Assembly (NCBI RefSeq): GCF_009916105.1 | Contig: NZ_JAAAXQ010000036.1 | Span: 1-33,251 of the forward strand | Reading direction: 5' to 3' | Length of the DNA stretch: 33,251 nucleotides | Source of the DNA: Streptomyces sp. GC420 | GTDB lineage: Bacteria; Actinomycetota; Actinomycetes; Streptomycetales; Streptomycetaceae | The notes under the pieces: generated by a model | Database searches by the model: none | Told to the model about the DNA's origin: nothing | What the model saw: only the letters and a program-made list of their open reading frames with translations | Shown here: piece after piece, positions 1 through 6,982 of the stretch | Position numbering within the stretch: the stretch's first letter is position 1 | Layout of the letters: each line of letters starts with the position of its first letter | Program-made: the position numbers and the translations under genes

Positions 1-131
1 CCCTCGCCGTCACCATGCGCACGCCCGGTGACGACTTCGCGCTCGCCGCCGGGTTCCTGGTCAGCGAGGGCGTGCTCGGCTCGGCGTCGGAACTCGCCAA
101 CATCGTGTACTGCGCCGGGGCGACGGCCGAA
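1..131 (+). pseudogene. fdhD: fdhD fragment (formate dehydrogenase accessory protein), broken at its 3' side
   Basis: The frame open from base 3 reads LAVTMRTPGDDFALAAGFLV, then a stretch ending IVYCAGATA. This is the conserved early-middle part of FdhD, the sulfurtransferase that helps insert the molybdenum cofactor into formate dehydrogenase. After GATA the family normally continues with an N-[ST]-Y-N-V-V-type block. Here the sequence instead turns into the antisense of the pirin C-terminus. The 5' part lies outside the window. The C-terminal half, which holds the catalytic cysteine region, is absent, so this copy should not be functional. A deletion joining two genes, or an assembly join, would explain it. 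The exact junction is uncertain to about 10 bases. Confidence 0.75.
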
Positions 132-1007
132 GCGCTCGCCGTTCATCCAGTCCGAACGGGCCTGGGCGATCTCCTCGCTGGTGCGGCCTATGAAGTTCCA
201 CCACATCACGAGCTCCTCCTCGAAGGGCTCGCCGCCGAGCAGCATGAGCCCGGCGTCGGAGACGGCGCGCAGCGGGAGGTCGGAGCGGCCGCAGCCGAGG
301 TAGAGCATGGACCCGGGCAGCACGGGCACGCCGTCGACCTCGGCCTCGCCCGACATGGACAGCACGGCGTACTCGAAGTCGGGCTCCAGGGGCAGCCGCG
401 CCCCGGCACCGGCGGCGAGAGCGAGGTCCGCGCCGACGATGGGCGTGTACGTCGTGCCGGGTGAGGCCGCGCTGTCGAGGGAGCCGAGCAGGACGGTGGC
501 GGTCAGGCCGGGCGCGGTGACGACGGGCAGGTCGGCGTGGTGCTGCCAGTGCGGCTCTGTGTGGCGGTGCGCGTCGGGGAGCGCGACCCAGAGCTGGGCC
601 CCGTGCAGGAAGCGCGCGTGGTGCTTCGGGCTCTCCTCGGAGTGGGAGATGGCCCGCCCGGAGGTCATCAGGCCGAGTTCGCGGGGGCGGATCGTCTGCA
701 GGCTGCCGAGGCTGTCGCGGTGCAGCACCTCCCCTTCGTGCAGCCAGCTGACCGTCTGCAGGCCCATGTGGGGATGGGGCGGGACCTGCATACCCGGCTC
801 GTAGGCGATGTCGTCGGGCCCGTAGTGGTCGACGAAGCACCAGGCGCCGACCATGCGGCGGCCGAGGTTGGGAAGCAGCCGGCGGACCTCGGTGGATTCC
901 CCCAGCTGCACGCGGCGCGGGCTGAGGAGTTCCCGCACCGGTTCCGCCACGACGAAGCCCCGCCCGCCGCAGACAGTGGGAACGGCCTGGCGATCCAGAT
1001 TGCTCAT
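128..1007 (-). CDS. Pirin family protein (quercetinase-like cupin), C-terminal tail replaced
   Basis: Bicupin of the pirin family, about 293 recognisable residues. The N-terminal cupin has the metal-binding HPHMG segment (in PPHPHMGLQTVSW) and, further on, GRAISHSEES, which supply the His, His, His and Glu iron ligands. The C-terminal cupin ends with MWWNFIGRTSEEIAQARSDW and GERFG. Pirins are non-haem iron proteins, some with quercetin 2,3-dioxygenase activity; the substrate here is unknown. The start is ATG at 1007; an in-frame GTG lies two codons upstream at 1013. After GERFG the usual final 10-20 residues ending in a proline-rich tail are missing. The frame runs open through antisense fdhD to the window edge without a stop, so the protein is either extended by foreign residues or misassembled. 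Confidence 0.85.
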
Positions 1008-1101
1008 GCTCACAACCTATGCCTGTCGGTCACTCGCGCGGCGTGCCGCACACGAATAGAGATTGTGGAATATTAAACTGCTTCGGGTCGCTGAGGACGG
1101 C

Positions 1102-1473
1102 ATGAGGCAACGGCAGGAGCGGACACGGAGCTATCTCACCCACGGTACGGCGGCGGAGCGCTGGGAGCGCGCACAGCTGTTCTTCGGGGCGAAGGAGTAC
1201 GCCGACGCGGCCAGGGTGCTGCACAGCGTGGTCGAGGAGACGCCCGAGCAGGTCGGACCCCGCCTGCTGCTGGCCCGTGCCTACTACCACTCCGCGCAGT
1301 TGCGCCGGGCCGAGGAGCAACTGCGCGCGGTACTCGACCGCGACCCCGTCGAGCGGTACGCCCGGCTGATGCTGGGCCGCACGCTGGAGCGGCAGGGCCG
1401 TCCCGAGGAGGCCGCGCGGCACCTGCGGCTGGCGGCCGTGCTCGGCGGCGAGTTCCCCGAGCCGACGCACTGA
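1102..1473 (+). CDS. Small TPR-repeat protein
   Basis: 123 residues. The sequence contains tandem helix-turn-helix TPR units: AERWERAQLFFGAKEYADAA, then GPRLLLARAYYHSAQLRRAEEQL and RYARLMLGRTLERQGRPEEA, with the typical small residues at TPR positions 8 and 20 and a tyrosine near position 11. TPR proteins act as protein-protein adaptors; no partner can be read from the sequence. The ATG at 1102 is chosen because GAGGA lies just upstream. A TTG 13 codons earlier (1063) is in frame but has no ribosome site. It is divergent from the pirin gene, with an unusually AT-rich pocket (1053-1080) between them that probably carries promoters. Confidence 0.8.
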   Translation: MRQRQERTRSYLTHGTAAERWERAQLFFGAKEYADAARVLHSVVEETPEQVGPRLLLARAYYHSAQLRRAEEQLRAVLDRDPVERYARLMLGRTLERQGRPEEAARHLRLAAVLGGEFPEPTH

Positions 1474-1557
1474 GCGCGCCGCCCCCTCGGGCGGTGACGC
1501 GGGCGCACGGGGCCAGGCGCACGAGCCGTGAGGCGGTGCGGGCGTGCGCCTGTGCGA

Positions 1558-1591
1558 CCGCATTCCCGGGGGTCGGTACCCGGGAATGCGG
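1558..1591. repeat. Perfect 13-bp inverted repeat with 8-nt loop between the TPR and methyltransferase genes
   Basis: The left arm (1558-1570) and right arm (1579-1591) are exactly complementary around an 8-base loop. The arms contain GCATTCCCGGG and its reverse complement. The repeat lies 85 bp after the TPR stop and 35 bp before the methyltransferase ATG, where the -35 element would be expected. It could be the TPR terminator, although there is no T-run and streptomycete terminators often lack one, or an operator over the next promoter. Confidence 0.7.
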
Positions 1592-1609
1592 GGGCACGGC
1601 CCGGGCGGG

Positions 1610-1615
1610 CTAGCC
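1610..1615 (+). promoter_or_regulatory. Candidate -10 element for a leaderless methyltransferase mRNA
   Basis: TAGCCT ends 10 bases before the ATG at 1626. No purine-rich ribosome site lies between, only GGGGCCACG. Transcription would therefore start at or just before the start codon. No convincing -35 hexamer is visible, because the 13-bp inverted repeat occupies that position. Confidence 0.45.
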
Positions 1616-1625
1616 TGGGGCCACG

Positions 1626-2936
1626 ATGAACCGTTTGACCACGTCATGGGGCGAGTTCGAACTCGCCCGCTTCCCCGAGGACCCGCGCGACCGGCTCCGG
1701 GCCTGGGACGCCGCCGACACGTATCTGCTGCGGCACCTGGCCGGGCTCGCCGGGGACGGTGACACGGCCGCCCCCGTCGATCTGTCGGGCACCGTGGCCG
1801 TGGTCGGTGACCGGTGGGGCGCCCTCACGACCGCGCTCGCCGCACACCGTCCCGTACAGGCCGCCGGTTCCGCAGAGGTCCCCGGTCCCGCCGAAGGCAC
1901 GGCCCCCGCGCAGGACGCGGCCCCGGCACCGGTCTCCGGGCTCGTGCAGATCACCGACTCCTTCCTCACGCAGCAGGCCACCCGGGCGAATCTGGCCCGC
2001 AACGGCCTCGTCCCGGGCGTCGGGGACGAGAACAGCCACAGGGACGGGGACGGCGGGCCGGTGAAGCTGCTGTCCACCCGCGAGACCCCGCCCGGACGGA
2101 TCGACGTCCTGCTCGTCCGGGTCCCCAAGAGCCTCGCGCTGCTGGAGGACCAGCTGCACCGTCTCGCGCCCGCCGTGCACCCCCGCACCGTGGTCGTCGG
2201 CACGGGCATGGTCACCGAGATCCACACCTCGACGCTGAAGCTGTTCGAGAGGACCATCGGCCCGACCCGTACCTCCCTGGCGGTGAGGAAGGCCCGGCTG
2301 ATCCTCTGCACCCCCGACCCGGCGCTGCCGCGCGTCCCCAGCCCCTGGCCGCTGGTCCACACGCTCCCGCCCGGCGCCGGCCCCGTCTCCGGTCTCCCCG
2401 TCACCAATCACGCCGGGATCTTCTGCGCCGAACGGCTCGACATCGGTACGCGGTTCTTCCTCCAGCACCTGCCGCGGCTCCGGGGACCGCAGCGCATCGT
2501 CGACCTCGGCTGCGGCAACGGGGTGGTCGGTACGGCGGCGGCGCTGGCGTGTCCGGAGGCGGAGGTGGTCTTCGTCGACGAATCCTTCCAGGCGGTCGCC
2601 TCGGCCGAGGCCACCTTCCGCGCCTGCACCGGCGCACGGGGCCCGGCGCGCGGGGCGGAGTTCCTCGTCGGCGACGGTCTGTCCGGCGTCCCGGACTCGA
2701 GCGTGGACCTGGTCCTGAACAACCCGCCCTTCCACTCGCACCGCGCGACGACCGACGACACGGCCCGCCGCATGTTCTCCGGCGCCCGCAGGGCCCTGCG
2801 ACCCGGCGGGGAGCTGTGGGTCGTCGGCAACCGTCACCTCGGGTACCACGTGCGGCTGCGGCGGCTCTTCGGCAACTGCGAGGTCGTCGCGAGCAACCCG
2901 AAATTCGTGATCCTCAAGGCCCGCAGACAGCGGTGA
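1626..2936 (+). CDS. RlmG/RsmC-like class I SAM methyltransferase (N2-guanine rRNA type)
   Basis: 436 residues in two halves, as in RlmG and RsmC. The N-terminal half is a degenerate methyltransferase-like fold with a low-complexity Ala/Pro/Gly insert around residues 75-105. The C-terminal half has the SAM-binding motif IVDLGCGNGVVG (291-302), the acidic FVDES strand, and the catalytic motif NNPPF (365-369) typical of exocyclic-amine methyltransferases. The late motif RALRPGGELWVVGNRHLGY is also present. The family methylates the N2 of guanine in 16S or 23S rRNA; the exact target (for example G1835 of 23S rRNA) is inferred by family only. The ATG at 1626 appears leaderless. It is convergent with the 81-residue gene, sharing a large stem-loop. 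Confidence 0.85.
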   Translation: MNRLTTSWGEFELARFPEDPRDRLRAWDAADTYLLRHLAGLAGDGDTAAPVDLSGTVAVVGDRWGALTTALAAHRPVQAAGSAEVPGPAEGTAPAQDAAPAPVSGLVQITDSFLTQQATRANLARNGLVPGVGDENSHRDGDGGPVKLLSTRETPPGRIDVLLVRVPKSLALLEDQLHRLAPAVHPRTVVVGTGMVTEIHTSTLKLFERTIGPTRTSLAVRKARLILCTPDPALPRVPSPWPLVHTLPPGAGPVSGLPVTNHAGIFCAERLDIGTRFFLQHLPRLRGPQRIVDLGCGNGVVGTAAALACPEAEVVFVDESFQAVASAEATFRACTGARGPARGAEFLVGDGLSGVPDSSVDLVLNNPPFHSHRATTDDTARRMFSGARRALRPGGELWVVGNRHLGYHVRLRRLFGNCEVVASNPKFVILKARRQR

Positions 2937-2953
2937 CCCGGAGCCGCGGCCCG

Positions 2954-3015
2954 GGCGGTGACCCGGACGCCGGCCCCGCGGGGCGGAGGCCCGGGCCGGT
3001 GCCCGGGTCACCGCC
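2954..3015. terminator. Large two-step stem-loop between convergent genes
   Basis: 2954-2966 and 3003-3015 form a perfect 13-bp inverted repeat containing GGTGACCCGG and CCGGGTCACC. The 36-base interior can form a second stem (CCGGCCC with GGGCCGG). The right arm contains the stop codon and last codons of the minus-strand 81-residue gene. Position and symmetry suggest a bidirectional terminator for the methyltransferase and the convergent small gene. Confidence 0.7.
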
Positions 3016-3253
3016 AGTGGAAGTGCGTCCAGGTGTGTTTGTCCCCACCGACCCAGCGGACGACATCGGGGTCGTCCAGGTCGAGGTGGCCGAGGCCCGC
3101 CCGGTGGGCGATCTCCATGACGTCGAGGACCGACGTGGCCTTCCCGGCCAGTTCGCCGCCGATCTCGACGATGCGGAACGGGGGCTCTCCGGGCTGGACA
3201 CCCAGCACGGTGATCGGGGGGACCGCGATGTGCGGTACTTGGCTCTCTGTCAC
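3008..3253 (-). CDS. Conserved small protein of unknown function
   Basis: 81 residues starting VTESQVPHIAVPPITVLGVQ at GTG 3253. The start is supported by a strong GGGAGGAGG ribosome site immediately upstream. The protein is Pro-rich at the N-terminus and acidic in the middle (LDLDDPDVVRWVGG), ending in the aromatic/His stretch KHTWTHFHWR. There is no signal peptide, membrane segment or cysteine. I do not recognise a functional family. The codon use and ribosome site make it a real gene. Its last codons lie inside the right arm of the terminator stem-loop, so translation termination and transcription termination overlap. It lies 62 bp downstream of the disulfide oxidoreductase gene on the same strand and may be co-transcribed with it. 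Confidence 0.7.
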   Translation of the reverse strand: MTESQVPHIAVPPITVLGVQPGEPPFRIVEIGGELAGKATSVLDVMEIAHRAGLGHLDLDDPDVVRWVGGDKHTWTHFHWR

Positions 3254-3315
3254 GCGCGCCTCCTCCCTTCTTGCGTCTCCTGATCCGCCTTCTCGCCGGT
3301 GGTCAGGCCTTGTTC

Positions 3316-4746
3316 CTACTGATCACGGTAGGTCTCGAGCAGCCGCAGCCACACCTCGCTGATGGTCGGGTAGGCGGGCACGGCGTGCCAGAGCCGTTCG
3401 ACGGGGACCTCCCCGGCGACGGCGACGGTGGCGGAGTGGAGCAGTTCGGACACGCCGGGACCGACGAACGTGGCGCCGAGCAGCACTCCGCGGTCGAGGT
3501 CGACGACCATCCGGGCCCGGCCGCGGTAGCCGTCCGCGTAGAGACCGGCGCCCGAGACGGAGCCCAGGTCGTAGTCGACGGCCCGGACCCGGCGCCCGGC
3601 GCGTTCCGCCGCCTCGGCGGTGAGGCCCACGGAGGCGGCCTCGGGGTCGGTGAACACGACCTGGGGCAGGGCGGCGGAGTCGGCGGTCGCCGCGTGGGCG
3701 CCCCAGGGGTCGGTCTCCAGGATCGGGGTGAGCCGGGCGCGGGCGGCGATCGCGGCGCCCGCCACCCGCCCCTGGTACTTGCCCTGATGGGTCATCAGCG
3801 CACGGTGGTTGACGTCGCCCACCGCGTACAGCCAGTCGCTGCCGTGTACCTGGCAGCTGTCGTCGACCTCCAGCCAGGAGCCGGGCTCGATGCCGACGGA
3901 CTCCAGGCCTATGTCGTCGGTGCGCGGTGCCCGGCCGGTGGCGAACAGCACCTCGTCGGCCCCGACGAGCTCGCCGTCGTCGAGGGTGAGGGTGACGCGG
4001 TTCCCGTCCCGTACGACCGCGCTCACCGTCGCGTTGGTGCGGACGTCGCAGCCGGCCTCCTTGAGGCTCTCGGTGATCAGGTCGCCGACGAAGGGTTCCA
4101 TGCGGGGCAGCGGCCGCTCGCCGCGGATCAGTACGGTCACCTCGGAGCCGAGGGCCCGCCAGGCGGTGGCCATCTCGACGCCCACCACTCCCCCGCCGAC
4201 GACGATGAGCCGGCCGGGGACGGTGCGCGCGCTGGTGGCCTCACGGCTGGTCCACACCTTGGCCCCGTGGATGCCGGGCAGGTCGGGGATCGCGGCCCGG
4301 CTGCCGGTACAGACGGCCACTGCGTGCCGTGCGGTCAGCAGGTGCTTCTCGCCCTCCGGGCCGACCACGGAGACCTTCCGGGGTCCCGCCAGCCGGCCCT
4401 GGCCGCGGAAGAGGCGCGCGCCGGTGGACTCCAGCCAGGCGACCTGGCCGTCGTCCTTCCAGTCCGAGGCGAAGTGGTCACGGCGGGCGAGGACCGCGGC
4501 GGCGTCCAGCGGATCGGCGGCACCGCGGCCGATGCCCCGGACCTTCATGGCGTCCGAACGGGCGCTGACCGGCCGCAGCAGCGCCTTGCTCGGCATACAG
4601 GCCCAGTACGAGCACTCGCCGCCGACGAGTTCACTCTCCACCACCGCGGTGCTCAGCCCTGCGGCGCGGGTGCGGTCGGCGACGTTCTCGCCCGTGGGCC
4701 CGGCGCCCAGCACCACCACGTCGAACTCCTCGGCCACCGTCGTCAT
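3316..4746 (-). CDS. FAD/NAD(P)-dependent disulfide oxidoreductase (dihydrolipoamide dehydrogenase-like)
   Basis: 476 residues, the usual length for the class I pyridine nucleotide-disulfide oxidoreductases. FAD-binding VVLGAGPTGENVA lies near residue 12. The redox disulfide is in GGECSYWACMPSK (C-x4-C), where Lpd enzymes have GGxCLNxGCIPSK. NAD(P) binding is VVGGGVVGVEMA, and the second FAD motif is LYAVGDVN. The C-terminal His-Glu pair of the dimer partner is present in HAVPAYPTISE. The catalytic apparatus is complete. The substrate is unknown: lipoamide seems unlikely because no 2-oxoacid dehydrogenase genes are near, and a mercuric-reductase Cys tail is absent. It is divergent from a SigR-type thioredoxin gene, which suggests thiol-disulfide metabolism, but this is inference. 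Confidence 0.85.
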   Translation of the reverse strand: MTTVAEEFDVVVLGAGPTGENVADRTRAAGLSTAVVESELVGGECSYWACMPSKALLRPVSARSDAMKVRGIGRGAADPLDAAAVLARRDHFASDWKDDGQVAWLESTGARLFRGQGRLAGPRKVSVVGPEGEKHLLTARHAVAVCTGSRAAIPDLPGIHGAKVWTSREATSARTVPGRLIVVGGGVVGVEMATAWRALGSEVTVLIRGERPLPRMEPFVGDLITESLKEAGCDVRTNATVSAVVRDGNRVTLTLDDGELVGADEVLFATGRAPRTDDIGLESVGIEPGSWLEVDDSCQVHGSDWLYAVGDVNHRALMTHQGKYQGRVAGAAIAARARLTPILETDPWGAHAATADSAALPQVVFTDPEAASVGLTAEAAERAGRRVRAVDYDLGSVSGAGLYADGYRGRARMVVDLDRGVLLGATFVGPGVSELLHSATVAVAGEVPVERLWHAVPAYPTISEVWLRLLETYRDQ

Positions 4747-4842
4747 CGTGCGTCAGCTCCCCTGCTTCGCTGGTGCGGGCCGTGGTCGGTCCCCCACCGA
4801 TCAGTGTGGCGGCGGGAGTGCCCCGGGGCCACATGGGCAGTC

Positions 4843-4868
4843 GGAATAGGTCGGGCGGATGCGCCGTT
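4843..4868 (+). promoter_or_regulatory. SigR-type (disulfide stress) promoter of the thioredoxin gene
   Basis: GGAAT at 4843-4847 is followed by exactly 18 bases and then GTT at 4866-4868. This matches the streptomycete SigR consensus GGGAAT-N18-GTT apart from C for the first G. Transcription should begin near 4875, about 35 bases before the thioredoxin ATG. Thioredoxin genes are established SigR targets in S. coelicolor. Confidence 0.8.
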
Positions 4869-4908
4869 GTGCGGGGTGTCCGGCGCCCAGATGACGGGAA
4901 GGCATGGC

Positions 4909-5277
4909 ATGACCAGCACCGTTGAACTGACCAAGGAGAACTTCGACGAGATCGTCTCGGCGAACGACTTCATCCTGATCGACTTCTGGGCGTCCTGGTG
5001 CGGTCCCTGCCGCCAGTTCGCCCCGGTCTACGAGGGCGCCGCGAAGCGCCACGAGGACCTGTTGTTCGGCAAGGTCGACACGGAGGCGCAGCCGGAGCTG
5101 GCCGCGGCCTTCCAGATCCAGTCGATCCCCACGCTGATGATCGTCCGCGACAACGTGGCGGTCTTCGCCCAGCCGGGTGCGCTGCCGGAGGCGGCCCTGG
5201 AGGACGTCATCGGCCAGGCGAGGAAGCTGGACATGGACGAGGTCCGCAAGTCCATCGCCGAGGCGGAACAGAAGTGA
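4909..5277 (+). CDS. trxC: Thioredoxin
   Basis: 122 residues, one thioredoxin fold, cytoplasmic (no signal peptide). The active site is WCGPC at residues 30-34, preceded by LIDFWAS. The cis-proline loop is QSIPTLM, and the conserved glycine follows in FAQPGAL. The C-terminus carries an extra acidic/basic helix (KLDMDEVRKSIAEAEQK) longer than in E. coli thioredoxin. The ATG at 4909 has AAGG six bases upstream; an in-frame ATG at 4891 would add MTGRHG. The protein reduces disulfides using electrons from thioredoxin reductase, which is not in the window. The upstream SigR promoter implies induction by thiol oxidation. The symbol follows the S. coelicolor SigR-controlled trxC by analogy. A strong terminator follows. 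Confidence 0.92.
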   Translation: MTSTVELTKENFDEIVSANDFILIDFWASWCGPCRQFAPVYEGAAKRHEDLLFGKVDTEAQPELAAAFQIQSIPTLMIVRDNVAVFAQPGALPEAALEDVIGQARKLDMDEVRKSIAEAEQK

Positions 5278-5339
5278 CGCGGCAGCCCCCACCGGGCACG
5301 CCGACGCGCCGTACCCCTCACCGGACGGACCAGTGACAC

Positions 5340-5377
5340 GGGCGCCCCACGGCCCTGACGGCCGCGGGGCGCCCTTT
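5340..5377. terminator. Terminator after thioredoxin
   Basis: GGGCGCCCC at 5340-5348 pairs with GGGGCGCCC at 5366-5374. The stem is extended inside by CGGCC/GGCCG and followed by TTTGTCTTT. It lies 63 bp after the thioredoxin stop and before the convergent aldehyde dehydrogenase gene. Confidence 0.8.
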
Positions 5378-5383
5378 GTCTTT

Positions 5384-5409
5384 CCGCCCCCGGTGGCTCC
5401 CGGGGGCGG
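5384..5409. terminator. Second hairpin, probably the terminator of the minus-strand operon
   Basis: Perfect 10-bp stem: CCGCCCCCGG at 5384-5393 and its complement at 5400-5409, around a 6-base loop. It lies about 50 bp past the aldehyde dehydrogenase stop (minus strand), back to back with the thioredoxin terminator. Confidence 0.65.
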
Positions 5410-5457
5410 ACGGGGGATTTCGGGGCCCGGAGGGCCCGGGGAATCCCGCCGGAGGGC

Positions 5458-6894
5458 TCAGAACGGGTAGCCGGCCACGTCGCCCCGGACCGTGGTCCAG
5501 CGCAGCTCCGTGAACGCCTCGATGTTGGCCTCGCCGCCGAACCGCGCTCCGGTGCCGGAGGCCGCGATGCCGCCGAAGGGCGCGACGGCCTCGTCGTTGA
5601 CCGTCTGGTCGTTGATGTGGGCGATGCCCGTGGGGATGCGGTCGGCCAGTTCGAGACCGCGTGCCGTGTCACGGGTGACGATGCCCAGGGAGAGCCCGTA
5701 GGGGCCGGCCGCGGCCAGGGCGGCGGCCTCGTCGGGTGTGCTGAAGGGCCGCACGGGCGCGACCGGGCCGAACACCTCCTCGGCATAGGCGGGGGTCTCG
5801 TCGTCGGCGCCCGCCAGCACCGTCGGCCGGTAGAAGAGGTCCTCGTGCGTGCCGCCCGCGGCGAGCTTGGCGCCCATCGCGGTGCTGGCCGTCACCAGGC
5901 CGTGGATCTTGTCGAGCTGGCTCCGGTCGATGATCGGCCCGAGGTGGACCTGCTCGCGGTACGGGTCGCCCACGGCGAGGGAGTCGGCCTTGGCGGCCAG
6001 CCGGTCGACGTACTCCTCGTACAGCGAGGCGTGCACCAGGTGGCGGCCGGTCGTCATGCAGATCTGGCCCTGGTGGAAGAAGGAGCCCCAGGCCGCGGTG
6101 GAGATGACGGCGTCGATGTCGGCGTCCTCCAGTACCACGAGCGCGCTGTTGCCGCCGAGTTCGAGGTGGGCGCGCTTGAGGGCGCGGCCGGCCGCCTCGC
6201 CGACCGCCCGGCCCGCGGCGGTGGAGCCGGTGAAGGAGATGACGGGGATGCGGGGCTCGGTGACCAGAGCCCGGCCGACGTCGGCGCCGCCGGGCAGGAC
6301 GTGCAGCAGCCCCTCGGGCAGCCCGGCCTCGGCGAGGACCGCCGCGACGGCCAGGCCGCCGACCACGGCGGTGCGGGGGTCCGGCTTGAGGATCACGGCG
6401 TTGCCGAGGGCGAGGGCGGGGGCGACCGAGCGGATGGACAGGATCAGCGGCGCGTTGAACGGCGAGATCACGCCGACCACGCCGACCGGGAGGCGCCGGG
6501 TGTACGAGAGCCGGGGCGCCTCGCTGGGGAGAACCTGTCCGGTGGGGCGGGAGGCGAGGGCGGCGGCCTCGTAGCACTCCTGGGCGGCGACGTGCAGCTC
6601 GAACTCGGCCTTGCCCGGGATGGAGCCGGACTCCCGGACGATCCAGTCCTTGTACTCGGCGGCGTGCGCCGTGAACAGGTCGCCGGCGCGGCGCAGCACG
6701 GCGGCACGCTCGAAGTGCGGGGTGCGTGCCCACGCGGTCTGCGCGGCCGCCGCGGCTTCGGTGGCGGAGGTGACGTCGTCCGGGGTGGCCAGGACGTAGC
6801 TCGCGAGGCTCTCCCCCGTGGCGGGCTCGAGGACGGCGGCTTCGCCACCGGACAGTCCCCGGGGCTGCCAGGTCTTCGGGTCGAGCAGGGACAT
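5458..6894 (-). CDS. Aldehyde dehydrogenase, benzaldehyde/vanillin dehydrogenase type
   Basis: 478 residues. NAD(P)-dependent aldehyde dehydrogenase with the general base Glu245 in LELGGNS and the catalytic Cys279 in FFHQGQICMTTGR. Cofactor-binding segments are SPFNAPLILS and FTGSTAAGR, and PFGGIAASG-type and EVFGPV motifs follow. The IC-M context and WARTPHFERAAVLRRAG region resemble aromatic aldehyde dehydrogenases (benzaldehyde, vanillin, 4-hydroxybenzaldehyde). With PobA upstream, a role converting 4-hydroxybenzaldehyde to 4-hydroxybenzoate is likely but inferred. The ATG at 6894 is chosen because GGAG sits six bases upstream; an ATG at 6906 would add MEIL and use up that site. It is the last gene of the thiolase-pobA-aldehyde dehydrogenase run. 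Confidence 0.88.
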   Translation of the reverse strand: MSLLDPKTWQPRGLSGGEAAVLEPATGESLASYVLATPDDVTSATEAAAAAQTAWARTPHFERAAVLRRAGDLFTAHAAEYKDWIVRESGSIPGKAEFELHVAAQECYEAAALASRPTGQVLPSEAPRLSYTRRLPVGVVGVISPFNAPLILSIRSVAPALALGNAVILKPDPRTAVVGGLAVAAVLAEAGLPEGLLHVLPGGADVGRALVTEPRIPVISFTGSTAAGRAVGEAAGRALKRAHLELGGNSALVVLEDADIDAVISTAAWGSFFHQGQICMTTGRHLVHASLYEEYVDRLAAKADSLAVGDPYREQVHLGPIIDRSQLDKIHGLVTASTAMGAKLAAGGTHEDLFYRPTVLAGADDETPAYAEEVFGPVAPVRPFSTPDEAAALAAAGPYGLSLGIVTRDTARGLELADRIPTGIAHINDQTVNDEAVAPFGGIAASGTGARFGGEANIEAFTELRWTTVRGDVAGYPF

Positions 6895-6914
6895 GAGGAT
6901 CTCCATTGGCTCAG

Positions 6915-6959
6915 TGGTGCTCGTGGCTCGATGGTGCTCGTGGCTCGGCGGTGCTCGGG
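6915..6959. repeat. 17-bp tandem repeat, about 2.6 copies, between pobA and the aldehyde dehydrogenase
   Basis: TGGTGCTCGTGGCTCGA (6915-6931) is followed by a copy differing only in the last base (6932-6948) and a partial third copy starting CGGTGCTCGGG. It fills most of the 88-bp gap between the pobA stop and the aldehyde dehydrogenase start, in an otherwise tightly packed operon. Confidence 0.85.
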
Positions 6960-6982
6960 CCGCCCCCGCGGCCCGGTCGTGC

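Noticed and set aside
1053..1080. AT-rich segment between pirin and the TPR gene as a Fur/PerR-type box
   Set aside because: It lacks the symmetry of known boxes; it is only an AT-rich promoter pocket.
3271..5277. A 668-codon open frame running into thioredoxin
   Set aside because: Its first 540 codons are the antisense shadow of the disulfide oxidoreductase; only the thioredoxin part has family similarity and its own ribosome site and SigR promoter.
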